Positions 50,095 through 59,531 of a DNA stretch of 64,000 nt are shown piece by piece. Each line of letters starts with the position of its first letter. Position 1 is the stretch's first letter. The position numbers and the translations under genes were made by a program. The notes below the pieces were generated by a model. That model was not told the DNA's origin. It ran no database searches and was given only the letters and a program-made list of their open reading frames with translations. Origin of the DNA: Parapedobacter koreensis (lineage in GTDB: Bacteria > Bacteroidota > Bacteroidia > Sphingobacteriales > Sphingobacteriaceae); contig NZ_FNZR01000006.1 of assembly GCF_900109365.1 (NCBI RefSeq), positions 62,001 to 126,000 of the forward strand, in the 5' to 3' direction.

Positions 50095-52680
50095 TTATTG
50101 CGTTGGTTTGACCACCTTAGCCAACGTCAAAGGTGCCTGCAATAAATCATAATGGTGATCAAACAGCAGGTACTTGGATTTCCACTCGGGATTGAATTTG
50201 TCTTTGAACTCCCGTAGCCCTTTATAGTGCCGGAAAAGTTGTAGCTTCTCATAGGCAAATTTGACAGTACGCTGCGGCAGATCGGCAGGCCGATCAATGC
50301 CGGAAAACGGAGCCAGCCCCATGTTCAACGTGGCCTGTCCGATTGATCGGCCATATTCGATCAATGCCACAATTAGCGCATCCATGCTTCCACCCGGTGC
50401 ATCGGCCGTTTTCCGGATAAGGTCATAGGTCAGCTCACCAGCGGCATAGTCAGGAATGACGTTCAGGAATGCGACTACCTTTTCATCCGCATTTTCGAGG
50501 GTGATGATCGTCTGCTGTTTCAGCTCGGCCTCATCAAACATTCCTTGCGAAAAGACCAGCTCTTCCCGTTGCATGGATTCCAGCCAACTGTCAGACACAT
50601 GCCTAAGTTTTTGCAACAGGCCGTCTTTGATGGGAGCGTGGTAAATTTGTACGCCATAACCTTTCTTTGCGACGCTGTTGAGCGCATTGCGTAGCGACTT
50701 CCGATCTTTGCCTTCCAGGCGGAACTCTTCGATGCCAACAAGGGCTTCCTGCCCGATGGGCATGGCTTTCCAACCAATGCTGTCATAAAACGGCAGGCGT
50801 TCCTCATCGATACGATAGTAAAACGCACGTAAGCTATTCTCCTTGCAAAATCGATTAAACGCTACCATCAGTTTGGTGCGTTCATCGTCGGTTGCGCAGA
50901 CCGGTTCGTGCAGTACCACGGCGTAGTTATTGGCTACCCGGTAAGCGATCACCCCGTCAATGCCCTCGGCAAAGAAAAACAATTTGTCACGGGCCATCTT
51001 GAAATGGTCGCAGGCCGAATTACCATAGCGGCTGATGTACATCCGGGCGCGCTCCAGTTCCGCTTCGCCATGCCGGGTTTTCCAAATATATGGGCGAATA
51101 AAAGCGTAGAAAAGCAACGACAAGGTGAATATACCGAACAGATTGAGCGAATAGACAAAATACCGGGCAAATTCCGTCTGCGGCTGGAGGTAGTCGGTAT
51201 CCAGCAGTACCAAACATGCCAACGCGTTGACCAGCGACTCGCCCCACGTAAAGTCATCGAGGAAGTGGTGGGTTTTAAGGTAATAAAAGCCGACCGTGCC
51301 ATAGATGGCCACGGCAATGAGGAGCAGGAGAGCAGTACCTATACTGAAATAACGGATGTCCCTGTGCCGCTTAATGTAATATTGCCTATACGTAAATGCA
51401 AGCGTGATAATGGAAAATAGGGCGAGCAAGGCCTCTTCGTAGTCAATGGCCTTGGCCATGTGGCCGAAGAATGACAATACACTCAATCCCATGGCGATGT
51501 ACCATGCATTGCGCAGGCCTTTCAGCAGGAAGGCAGAGCAGATGATGAGCAATACCCCCATCAATAGCACCATGTAGGTGGAGAAATGGATCGCATCGCC
51601 GGGGATAAACTGGCGCAGCAACCGCATGCGTTGGGCCATCACCGGTGTGAGCACGGATGCGATATTAACCACGCCAAGCAGGAAGAGCAGCACCGACGGA
51701 AAAATCCGCAGGAACACATTGCCCCGTTGGAAAATAAAGCTCATTACCCCGATAACCAACGGCAACCAAAATTCGAAAAAGCGGTAAAGAAACGCAGCCG
51801 ATAGCGCTTGTGCGTCATCAAAGCCATAGTGGCGAAGGACCAATACCATGGAAATCTCCACGGCTCCCAACCCCCGCATGAAAGGTGATATGCATAAAAA
51901 CAATGTAGCGATGACGTATCCGGCAACGGCTGCAGTGAGCGATGGTACGAGGCCGAGCGCCAGCATGGCGATGTATAGATGCAGTATGCCGATGGCCTCA
52001 ATGGCCATGGAATATGCCAGCGTACGGTAAAGCCAGCCCAGCGCGAATGCCCCGGAATGGATTTCTTCGATAAGGTGCTCAAGTGATGGCATGTAACGCA
52101 CCAGCAACCGGTAGGCCCACTGTTTGCGGTACAACGATACGCTGAGCCATGCGATCAGACCAACGAACAGGACGAGCAGCATGATGGCTTCCCATTCCCC
52201 ATCGATATGGTGGTCGGTGAGCGCGAGGTAAACGATGACCGGGATCGCGACCAAGATAAGGGATGCAATGCCTACCAGCCCATAGATATAGGAAGCGAAG
52301 TTAATTTTGGTTTTGCTTACCCCTGTCTTTTCGATTTCCTTGGTAAAGAAAATCAACGAGGTAAAGCCCCCGCCCGGCAGGAATACGCTGATGAGGTTGC
52401 GCTTCAGGAAGAGGCTTAAGGCGAGATGGAAGCTCAGGCTTTTGCCCACAGTCTTGAAACTCGCCATGTACATCAGCGCTTGGAAGCCGATATAAGCAGC
52501 CACCAGCAGCAAACCAAGTGCCAACCAGGAATAGGAGCTCTGCACAATGGCGGTCTTTACTTCCGTAAATTCCTGGCCATGCTGCCGTAGGAAATAAATG
52601 CCCAGGATGATGAAGAAAAAGCCCAGGATTTCCTTGACATAATAGTGCTGCGCTTTGAGGTGCGAGACAACATGTTTCAT
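50095..52680 (-). CDS. mprF: MprF-like bifunctional aminoacyl-phosphatidylglycerol synthase/flippase
   Basis: An 861-residue membrane protein of the MprF type, which attaches an amino acid (usually Lys, from its tRNA) to phosphatidylglycerol and flips the product, lowering the surface negative charge. The N-terminal two-thirds carry about 13-14 hydrophobic segments (LPG_synthase_TM region; FLPGGGFTSLIFF is typical), and the C-terminal 300 residues form the DUF2156 GNAT-like transferase (DGVIAYRVANNYAVVLHEPVC, LNMGLAPFSGI). Amino acid specificity cannot be told. The downstream VirJ-like gene 7 bp away is a likely hydrolase of the product. Confidence 0.92.
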   Translation of the reverse strand: MKHVVSHLKAQHYYVKEILGFFFIILGIYFLRQHGQEFTEVKTAIVQSSYSWLALGLLLVAAYIGFQALMYMASFKTVGKSLSFHLALSLFLKRNLISVFLPGGGFTSLIFFTKEIEKTGVSKTKINFASYIYGLVGIASLILVAIPVIVYLALTDHHIDGEWEAIMLLVLFVGLIAWLSVSLYRKQWAYRLLVRYMPSLEHLIEEIHSGAFALGWLYRTLAYSMAIEAIGILHLYIAMLALGLVPSLTAAVAGYVIATLFLCISPFMRGLGAVEISMVLVLRHYGFDDAQALSAAFLYRFFEFWLPLVIGVMSFIFQRGNVFLRIFPSVLLFLLGVVNIASVLTPVMAQRMRLLRQFIPGDAIHFSTYMVLLMGVLLIICSAFLLKGLRNAWYIAMGLSVLSFFGHMAKAIDYEEALLALFSIITLAFTYRQYYIKRHRDIRYFSIGTALLLLIAVAIYGTVGFYYLKTHHFLDDFTWGESLVNALACLVLLDTDYLQPQTEFARYFVYSLNLFGIFTLSLLFYAFIRPYIWKTRHGEAELERARMYISRYGNSACDHFKMARDKLFFFAEGIDGVIAYRVANNYAVVLHEPVCATDDERTKLMVAFNRFCKENSLRAFYYRIDEERLPFYDSIGWKAMPIGQEALVGIEEFRLEGKDRKSLRNALNSVAKKGYGVQIYHAPIKDGLLQKLRHVSDSWLESMQREELVFSQGMFDEAELKQQTIITLENADEKVVAFLNVIPDYAAGELTYDLIRKTADAPGGSMDALIVALIEYGRSIGQATLNMGLAPFSGIDRPADLPQRTVKFAYEKLQLFRHYKGLREFKDKFNPEWKSKYLLFDHHYDLLQAPLTLAKVVKPTQ

Positions 52681-52740
52681 TGACCAAAGAAACTAATTTA
52701 TTCGCCACCGACAAAGTATCTGCAATGTTAATTCGCCCGG

Positions 52741-53502
52741 TTATGCCAACCCCAAATGCACCTTCACGACATGCCCATTGGAACGGCTCGATTTGAAGCG
52801 CGGATTATCCACCGCCTCCATCACGAACGTATACGAGCCGTTGAACCCTTTGCGGATTTCACTGATGCAATCCGTGTTGATGAGTATGCTGCGGTGTATA
52901 CGCAGGAAATTGCCGGACAATAGGTTTTCCAAATCAGCAAGCGTGTAGTCGGTGAGGTGGCGTTTGCCGTCCTTCGTGTGAAGCATGACGTATTTGTCTT
53001 CGGCCTCGGCTGCTACGATATCGGCGGTCTTGATGAGCAGTATCCGATCACCCAGCTTTACGGTGAGGCTCAAGGGCTGTTTTTTTGCAGGTTGCAATCC
53101 GTCCAGCAACCGCTGTAGGTCAAAAAGTCCCGTAGCGGCCGCTTCGGCCTGCGTGATTTTCTGAATGGTTTTCTTCAGTCGCTCAGCTTCCACGGGCTTC
53201 AAGAGGTAGTCAATGGAATTTTCTTCGAAGGCTTTCAGCGCATATTGGTCATAAGCCGTCACAAAGACCACCCGTGGCTGCCGCTTCAATTGCCCGAGTA
53301 ACTCAAACCCATTGAGCACGGGCATTTCGATATCCAGAAACAGCAAATCAGGCTTAAGCGCTTCAATCCGTGCGAGGCCTTCCTCGCCATTGCTGGCCTC
53401 GCCTACCACGTGGATGGCCGGATAAGGCACCAGCAATTGGCGGAGCCGTTGCCGGGCAAGTGGCTCGTCATCGATAATCAGGGCGTTATACGTTGTCGTC
53501 AT
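52741..53502 (-). CDS. LytTR-type response regulator
   Basis: A 253-residue regulator with a receiver (Asp in LLFLDIEMPVLNGFELL) and LytTR DNA-binding domain (DIVAAEAEDKYVMLHT, FLRIHRSILINTDCI). It overlaps the upstream sensor kinase gene by 4 bp, so the two are translated together. It lies 60 bp upstream of mprF on the same strand, making mprF a positional candidate for control. This is the third LytS/LytR pair. Confidence 0.94.
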   Translation of the reverse strand: MTTTYNALIIDDEPLARQRLRQLLVPYPAIHVVGEASNGEEGLARIEALKPDLLFLDIEMPVLNGFELLGQLKRQPRVVFVTAYDQYALKAFEENSIDYLLKPVEAERLKKTIQKITQAEAAATGLFDLQRLLDGLQPAKKQPLSLTVKLGDRILLIKTADIVAAEAEDKYVMLHTKDGKRHLTDYTLADLENLLSGNFLRIHRSILINTDCISEIRKGFNGSYTFVMEAVDNPRFKSSRSNGHVVKVHLGLA

Positions 53503-54566
53503 GCTTCAAGGGGTATGCTGATGGTCAATTGTTTATGCGGTGAATTAAGCAGGCTGACCTGATAGTCTTCACCATAGAGCAGTTGCAATTTGTCATAAGT
53601 GCTTTGCAGGCCATAGCCCGCTTTCAGTTCATCGGGAAAGGGCTGCCCGTTGTCCGATACGACGATGAGCAGTCGTCCACCCTGCCGTTTGAGCTGCACG
53701 TCGAGCAGGCCATTTTCTGTGACATCCTTCAGCCCATGTTTGAGTGCATTCTCCACCAAAGGCTGGATGAGGAATCGCGGCATGCGAACGGCCTCTAACC
53801 CTTCTTCCACTGCCACAGAAAAGCGGATACGTTCCCCGAACCGCACTCGCTCGATGTCGATATACGTATTGACGATATCCAACTCGCTGGCCACCGTGCC
53901 CCAATGTCCTTGTTCCTGATTAATGCTCTGCCGGAATAGGTTAGACAGCTTCACGGTCATCTCTTCGGCTTTAGCCGGATTGGATGGAATGAGGCTGGCG
54001 ATGGAATTGAGCGCGTTATACAGGAAATGCGGGTTGATTTTGGATTGCAGCGCCGCCAGTTCCGCCTCGGTTTTGAGCTTGCCCATCCGCATGATGTCCA
54101 TTTCCTTTTGCTGTAATACCGCCTTTTGGCGTTCCTTCATGCTGAAATAGATGTAGATGATTGTGCAGATTATCAAACAGATAATCGCGTTGAATTGCAG
54201 GTCTGCCAAGTGGAAAAACCGGAAAGGGATGTCAAACAGCCAAGCGGCCAATAAGTAGGTGAGCTCCACGCCCACGACCATGCCCGCTAAGCTCACGCCG
54301 TAGTAGACTAGCAAGAATCCCCAGCCGTAAGTGGCCTTCCGTTTACTGAAAAGACCTATTATGTGAATACTGTTGGCGATGCAGAGGCTAATGATAATGC
54401 CAAACATCAAGCTGATGAGCATGCTTCTGGATGAGGGCCAGCTTCCGCGCACCAGCGCGACACAGGTGGATATGATGAATGAAATCAATATACCCAAGAG
54501 GATGGACGCCAGATTGAGTCCCAGCCAGTAATAACGGCTTTTTGTGAAGTCTGTTGCAGTTTTCAT
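53499..54566 (-). CDS. Membrane sensor histidine kinase (LytS-like)
   Basis: A 355-residue kinase of the PF06580 group with four hydrophobic helices in the first 150 residues, a short coiled coil (FSMKERQKAVLQQKEM), the His box INPHFLYNALNSIASL and the ATPase domain (FLIQPLVENALKHGL, VSDNGQPFP). The Met at 54566 is chosen; the frame is open a further eleven codons. The overlap of 4 bp with the LytTR regulator fixes the pair. Its sensor part is very small, so the signal is likely within the membrane. Confidence 0.93.
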   Translation of the reverse strand: MKTATDFTKSRYYWLGLNLASILLGILISFIISTCVALVRGSWPSSRSMLISLMFGIIISLCIANSIHIIGLFSKRKATYGWGFLLVYYGVSLAGMVVGVELTYLLAAWLFDIPFRFFHLADLQFNAIICLIICTIIYIYFSMKERQKAVLQQKEMDIMRMGKLKTEAELAALQSKINPHFLYNALNSIASLIPSNPAKAEEMTVKLSNLFRQSINQEQGHWGTVASELDIVNTYIDIERVRFGERIRFSVAVEEGLEAVRMPRFLIQPLVENALKHGLKDVTENGLLDVQLKRQGGRLLIVVSDNGQPFPDELKAGYGLQSTYDKLQLLYGEDYQVSLLNSPHKQLTISIPLEA

Positions 54567-54680
54567 AATCTGTTGGTGTTCATATTTTTCATGCAGCAAA
54601 GATGAACACCTTGGATAGTCCGATAAAGGAATCTCCGACGAGCGGTAGGATGAGTCGAATGAATGGTCTACATCATCGAC

Positions 54681-55463
54681 TTAAAGATCGGAATAATCAG
54701 CCGGGTATAAAAAGATTTGCTGATTCCGGGATACGTTATGCTGGTATTCTGGCTTCGCGGATAGTTCTTTCCAATAAGCATCCTTGCTAAACGCTTCCCA
54801 ATGTTCGTCGCGGGCCTGCTTATTTTCAAACGTGGTGAGGTACATCAAATTGGGCATGCGGCTTCCGGCGATCACTTCACCGTAGAAAACGGCGTTGAAC
54901 CCTAAGCGCTTGAACAGTCCGACTTCATCGCCCTTATTGAACATCTCCACCTTATTACGGTAGTACGCCTCTGTAGCGCCTTCATAACTTCTTAGCTCAT
55001 ATACGCGCTCCGACTTGGGCGATGTGAGGTTGGGTGCCTCGAAATGTAGACTTCCCTCGAAAGCGTTTAAGAGGATAGTCTCCATCCGATCATAAGGTGG
55101 GTTGTCATACGGTGCAAGCAGGTAGGCTTTACCAGCTTCCTGATAGGCCTGATCGTGTTGCAATGTGGCATCCAACCCTGCAAATTGCTTGTAAGCCTTG
55201 AATGGGACAAACACATAAATCAGCGATTCATTTGCGGCATCGGCTGTTGCATCAGCAATGGGCTTGAATACACCAACCTTGCTTATCCCCGCCCGATGCA
55301 AAGCAGGAAGGTACGCTTTTTCAAGGAAATCATCTAACTGCGCTACCTGCTGGGCAGTCTTGAGGTGATAAATTTTCAATTGATAGAAATCGCGGTTTGC
55401 TGCTCCGGCAGCATAGGATAAGAAAGCCAACGCGGCAATGATGAGTAGTGTTTTAGTCCTCAT
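54681..55463 (-). CDS. Exported NIPSNAP family protein
   Basis: A 260-residue protein with a signal peptide (LLIIAALAFLSYAAGAA) and two NIPSNAP-type ferredoxin-like modules: YQLKIYHLKTAQQVAQLDDF (residues 27-46) and VYELRSYEGATEAYYRNK (about 136-153). NIPSNAP proteins are small dimeric folds without a settled reaction; exported two-module versions are common in Bacteroidota. It stands alone on the minus strand, between the sensor kinase and the HxlR regulator. Confidence 0.87.
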   Translation of the reverse strand: MRTKTLLIIAALAFLSYAAGAANRDFYQLKIYHLKTAQQVAQLDDFLEKAYLPALHRAGISKVGVFKPIADATADAANESLIYVFVPFKAYKQFAGLDATLQHDQAYQEAGKAYLLAPYDNPPYDRMETILLNAFEGSLHFEAPNLTSPKSERVYELRSYEGATEAYYRNKVEMFNKGDEVGLFKRLGFNAVFYGEVIAGSRMPNLMYLTTFENKQARDEHWEAFSKDAYWKELSAKPEYQHNVSRNQQIFLYPADYSDL

Positions 55464-55532
55464 GTTCGAAATTTAGTAATAACTGATTATACAAAGTAAA
55501 TGTATTAGATTGATATTGCGTAATGCACGTAG

Positions 55533-55919
55533 CTAATCTGGGAAAACCATCTGGCCTTCTGCGAATTTGCAAAGGTGATCCAGGAGCTCACTGAGCTGAT
55601 CGCCCGTGCCGGTAAGTGCATATTCGACCCGTACGGGCACGCTGTCAGCGTCTTCATGGCGCGTGATGAGTCCGTAATGTTCAAGCAGCTTAAGCCGATC
55701 GGCTAGGATATTGTCACTGATATACTTCAAATCTTCTTTTACACTCGAAAACCGCGTATTGCCTTCTTCGATGCTGAATAACACATCGGTGAGCCAACGT
55801 TTGCTTAATAGGTGGATGAGCTCATTCAACGCGCACTTGTCTTCGAGGTAAAGTTGGTTGTAATAATTGGTGGACGTCAATTTTCTCATGATATCGTTGT
55901 TTGTTGGTGTGTCTATCAA
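55533..55919 (-). CDS. HxlR-family transcriptional regulator
   Basis: A 128-residue winged-helix regulator of the HxlR group. The pattern ALNELIHLLSKRWLTDVLFSI, FSSVKEDLKYISDNILADRLKLLEHYGLI and VRVEYALTGTG is diagnostic. The conserved N-terminal Cys (Cys29 region, EDKCALNEL) is present and could sense electrophiles or redox state, as in some HxlR members. It diverges from the aldo/keto reductase 116 bp away, which is therefore the probable target. Met11 is an alternative start. Confidence 0.9.
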   Translation of the reverse strand: MIDTPTNNDIMRKLTSTNYYNQLYLEDKCALNELIHLLSKRWLTDVLFSIEEGNTRFSSVKEDLKYISDNILADRLKLLEHYGLITRHEDADSVPVRVEYALTGTGDQLSELLDHLCKFAEGQMVFPD

Positions 55920-56035
55920 TAACTCATTATTTCAGTAGTTATTGCCATTGCTTGGGCATATGCGTTATTTTGCAGCTGCTGTAAGGCCGTTTCTTACAGG
56001 CTAAGATACAAGTTATAGTTAAAAAATTAATCATT

Positions 56036-57034
56036 ATGCTGTACAGAAAATTAGCTGGAACAGAATTAGACCTGTCTGTGATTACCTTTGGTGCCTGGGC
56101 TGCCGGAGGCTGGATGTGGGGTGGATCCGAGCGAAAGGATGCCGTCGAAGCCATTAAAGCATCGTATGATTTAGGCGTGAATACCATTGATACGGCACCC
56201 ATTTATGGCCAAGGTACCAGCGAAGAAATCGTGGGTGAAGCCATCAAGGATATGGCACGTGATAAGGTATACATCCTTACCAAATACGGGATGCGCTGGG
56301 ATTTGGCCAAAGGTGATTTTGGGTTCCATAGCAAAGACAATTCAGGCAAAGCAATCGACATCTACAAATATGCGGGCAAGGAAAGCATTATTAAGGAATG
56401 TGAAGACAGCCTGCGCCGATTGGGTACCGATTACATTGATCTGTATCAAATCCATTGGCCAGACAGAACCACGACTATTCAGGAATCCATGGAAGCCGTA
56501 GCCCAGCTTATCCAACAAGGTAAAGTGAGGTATGCGGGAGTATGCAACTACAGCGCTGACCAGCTGGCGGAAGCCACTAACTATGTGGATGTGGTCTCCA
56601 ACCAAGTGCCTTATAGCATGGTCAAGCGTGGCATTGAGACCGAAGTTGTTCCTTATTGCCTGGCACATGGAAAATCCATTCTGGCTTACAGCCCCATGGA
56701 ACGCGGATTGCTCACCGGCAAGCTAAAGGCGGACCATGCATTTGGTGAGGGCGACCATCGTGCAGGGCTTTATTTCTTCACCAATGAGAATATTCAACGC
56801 ACAAATGCTTTCTTAGATCGCATCAAACCCATAGCGGATAGCAAAGGTATTTCCCTGGGGCAGCTGGTATTGCTGTGGACGTTGGCGCAGCCCGGCATCA
56901 CGATTGCACTGGTAGGAGCGCGAAATACCGAACAGGCCATCCAAAATGCAAAAACAACAGCAGCCAACCTGAGTGCCGAAGAAGAGGCGATCATCTCGGC
57001 CGAACTACAGCAATTGGAATTGGTAAAGGCGTAA
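56036..57034 (+). CDS. Aldo/keto reductase
   Basis: A 332-residue NADPH-dependent aldo/keto reductase with the whole tetrad: Asp52 and Tyr57 (TIDTAPIYGQG), Lys83 (ILTKYG) and His140 (YQIHWPD). The C-terminal ALVGARNTEQAIQNA segment binds the cofactor's phosphate. The physiological substrate is unknown; relatives reduce aldehydes or sugars. The divergent HxlR gene suggests induction by a reactive carbonyl or redox signal. Confidence 0.92.
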   Translation: MLYRKLAGTELDLSVITFGAWAAGGWMWGGSERKDAVEAIKASYDLGVNTIDTAPIYGQGTSEEIVGEAIKDMARDKVYILTKYGMRWDLAKGDFGFHSKDNSGKAIDIYKYAGKESIIKECEDSLRRLGTDYIDLYQIHWPDRTTTIQESMEAVAQLIQQGKVRYAGVCNYSADQLAEATNYVDVVSNQVPYSMVKRGIETEVVPYCLAHGKSILAYSPMERGLLTGKLKADHAFGEGDHRAGLYFFTNENIQRTNAFLDRIKPIADSKGISLGQLVLLWTLAQPGITIALVGARNTEQAIQNAKTTAANLSAEEEAIISAELQQLELVKA

Positions 57035-57108
57035 CCGCCCCGGTATTGGTTCGTGATTGCTTCGTGACATTGTCGCAATTAAGGCAGGATTGATAAGTAT
57101 GAAACAAA

Positions 57109-57192
57109 GGGTTGATGGGGGGTTAATAAAGGTCTAACCTTTGTCAACCCCCCATTAACCCCTTACTAAACCTCTATCAAACCCTTATCAAT
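57109..57192. repeat. 11-bp-period degenerate tandem array with an inverted arm
   Basis: Read rightward from 57144, five near-copies of an 11-base unit run without gaps: TCAACCCCCCA (57144), TTAACCCCTTA (57155), CTAAACCTCTA (57166), TCAAACCCTTA (57177) and the start of another (57188). To the left, two units of the opposite polarity, TTGATGGGGGG (57112-57122) and TTAATAAAGGT (57123-57133), also 11 bp apart, pair with 57137-57159 to give a hairpin of about 23 bp whose three mismatches are G-U in RNA. It lies between the aldo/keto reductase and the M3 peptidase genes. Confidence 0.75.
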
Positions 57193-57289
57193 AGTGAATA
57201 GGATACGGCAATGGTCATAAGGAATTCCCTCCATGGGGTAGATACCGCCGCTATTTCTCCTTTTATGCTGGGTTTTCAAAAATAGCACG

Positions 57290-57297
57290 TACATTTG
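57290..57297 (+). promoter_or_regulatory. TAnnTTTG box before the M3 peptidase gene
   Basis: TACATTTG matches the -7 consensus and sits 25 bp before the ATG at 57323, downstream of the 11-bp array. Confidence 0.4.
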
Positions 57298-57322
57298 GCC
57301 GCAAAAAACGTATCAAACAACC

Positions 57323-59434
57323 ATGAATAGCAAGCAAATTATACCTTTACTAATGATTTCAACCGCATTCATTGTATCCTGCGAAAACAATAAAACAACT
57401 TCGGAAAATCCGTTTTTAACCGCCTACGACACACCATTCGGCGTTCCGCCGTTTGATAAAATCAACATTGAGCACTTCAAGCCGGCGCTTGAGACCGGAA
57501 TGCAACAGCATGAAGCAGAAATTGCAGCCATCGTTGATAACGCCGAGGCACCTACTTTTGAGAATACCATTCTCACACTGGAAAACGCTGGCGAGTTGCT
57601 TAGCCGGGTAAACACCGTGCTAAGCAACCTGAATTCGGCAAATACCAACGACTCGATTCAAGCCATTGTGAAGGAGATGGCCCCTGTGCTTTCCGCGCAT
57701 CAGGACAACATTCGGTTGAATGAACAGCTTTTTTCACGTGTTAAAACCCTTTGGGACAGTAAGGAAGCCTTGGGTTTGAACCCCGAACAACTCAAATTGT
57801 TGGAAGATAATTATAAAGGTTTTGTGCGCGGCGGTGCAAACCTGCAAGGCGCAGATAAGGACAAACTCCGTAAAATCAATGAAGAGCTTGCCATATTGAG
57901 CGTCGAATTCAACCAAAATTTACTGGCGGAGACCAATGCGTACGAATTGGTCATCGAGCAGGAAAGCAACCTCGCGGGGCTTCCGGAGGGGCTGGTGGCC
58001 GCGGCAGCGGAAACTGCAAAGGAACGGGGCAAAGATGGAAAATGGGTATTTACGCTTTCCAACCCCAGTGTGATGCCATTTTTGCAATACGCGGACAACC
58101 GTGACTTGCGCAAGCAAATCTGGGAAGCCTATAAAAACCGGGGCGACAAGAACAATACACATGACAACAAGGAAATTCTGGTAAACATCGCGAACCTCCG
58201 CTTGCAACGGGCCAATTTATTGGGATATCCTACCCACGCGCATTACGTGCTGGAAGAAGCCATGGCCGAAAATCCGGACAACGTATATCAATTGCTCAAT
58301 GACCTGTGGCGTCCAGCGTTGGCTAAAGCACAAACGGAAGCGGCAGACATCAAGCAGGAAATCGCAGCGACGGGCCAATCCTTTATCCCCGCGCCTTATG
58401 ACTGGCGTTATTATACCGAGAAAATCCGCCAACAACGTTATGCATTGAACGAAGACGAGATCAAACCGTATTTCAGCTTGAAGCAGGTTCGTGAGGGTGC
58501 ATTTAACGTCGCCAACCGCTTATATGGGCTTACATTCCATGCATTGGACGATGTACCGGTATACCATCCCGAGGTGGAAGTTTATGAGGTGTTTGACGCC
58601 GACGGTAGCCATTTGGGCATCCTCTATGCCGATTTCTTCCCCCGCCAATCCAAACGTGTGGGAGCCTGGATGACTTCGTATCGCAAGCAGAAGACCGCGG
58701 ATGGCGAGCGTGTGGCACCTGTCGTTTCCATCGTATGCAACTTTACCAAGCCGGTGGGCGATAAGCCTGCCCTGCTCACGTTTGAAGAGGCCAGCACCTT
58801 GTTCCATGAGTTTGGGCATGCCTTGCACGGCTTATTGTCAAACGTCACCTATGAAAGTCTTTCAGGCACATCGGTATCACGAGATTTCGTGGAGCTCCCT
58901 TCACAAATTATGGAAAACTGGGCGGCGGATCCAGCGGTACTCAAGCTGTACGCACATCATTATGAAACCGGAGAACCTATCCCTGATGAGTTGATTGCCA
59001 AGCTGGAGCGAGCTGGTACGTTTGACCAAGGGTTTGCTACGGTAGAGTATTTGGCAGCATCATTGCTTGATATGGACTACCATACGCTGACCACGGCGAT
59101 CACCGGTGGTGCAACCGCTTTTGAAAGTGCTTCCATGGCGAAGTATGGCCTCATTGACGAAATCATTCCCCGGTACCGGAGTACGTATTTCCAACATATC
59201 TTCAGCGGGGGGTACTCAGCTGGCTATTATAGCTATATTTGGGCCGAAGTGCTGGATTCGGACGCTTTTGCCGCATTCAAAGCGAAAAGCTTGTTTGATA
59301 AGGAGACTGCTGCCTCATTTCGTAAAAACGTACTCGAACGGGGGGGCACGGAAAAACCCGCGGTACTATATCGTGCTTTCCGGGGTACCGATCCCAATCC
59401 AGCGCATTTGATGAAGAAAAGGGGGCTGGATTGA
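57323..59434 (+). CDS. M3 family zinc metallopeptidase lipoprotein (Dcp-like)
   Basis: A 703-residue peptidyl-dipeptidase of family M3, cutting dipeptides from peptide C-termini. A lipoprotein signal (LLMISTAFIVSC) anchors it, so unlike E. coli Dcp it should act in the periplasm or at a membrane. The zinc site is FHEFGHALHG (His495, Glu496, His499) with the third ligand expected downstream in the Glu-containing helix (ELPSQIMENWA). The C-terminal FSGGYSAGYYSYIWAEV is typical. The upstream 11-bp array could be part of its leader. Confidence 0.93.
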   Translation: MNSKQIIPLLMISTAFIVSCENNKTTSENPFLTAYDTPFGVPPFDKINIEHFKPALETGMQQHEAEIAAIVDNAEAPTFENTILTLENAGELLSRVNTVLSNLNSANTNDSIQAIVKEMAPVLSAHQDNIRLNEQLFSRVKTLWDSKEALGLNPEQLKLLEDNYKGFVRGGANLQGADKDKLRKINEELAILSVEFNQNLLAETNAYELVIEQESNLAGLPEGLVAAAAETAKERGKDGKWVFTLSNPSVMPFLQYADNRDLRKQIWEAYKNRGDKNNTHDNKEILVNIANLRLQRANLLGYPTHAHYVLEEAMAENPDNVYQLLNDLWRPALAKAQTEAADIKQEIAATGQSFIPAPYDWRYYTEKIRQQRYALNEDEIKPYFSLKQVREGAFNVANRLYGLTFHALDDVPVYHPEVEVYEVFDADGSHLGILYADFFPRQSKRVGAWMTSYRKQKTADGERVAPVVSIVCNFTKPVGDKPALLTFEEASTLFHEFGHALHGLLSNVTYESLSGTSVSRDFVELPSQIMENWAADPAVLKLYAHHYETGEPIPDELIAKLERAGTFDQGFATVEYLAASLLDMDYHTLTTAITGGATAFESASMAKYGLIDEIIPRYRSTYFQHIFSGGYSAGYYSYIWAEVLDSDAFAAFKAKSLFDKETAASFRKNVLERGGTEKPAVLYRAFRGTDPNPAHLMKKRGLD

Positions 59435-59493
59435 CGGGGCTATGGCCGATAAATTTTATTGAGCCGGAGTTCGTGAATGCCAAGCAATTTAGC

Positions 59494-59501
59494 TATGTTT
59501 G
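59494..59501 (+). promoter_or_regulatory. TAnnTTTG box before the YfhO-like gene
   Basis: TATGTTTG matches the -7 consensus, 30 bp before the ATG at 59532. No distinct -33 element is seen. Confidence 0.35.
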
Positions 59502-59531
59502 GCACTTTGTTATTACAACCATAGCGATTAA

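Noticed and set aside
57109-57160. Possible simple terminator between aldo/keto reductase and M3 peptidase
   Set aside because: The hairpin has no following T-run and is part of a longer periodic array.
57134-57192. Possible CRISPR array
   Set aside because: Units are only 11 bp, degenerate and without spacers, and no cas genes are near.
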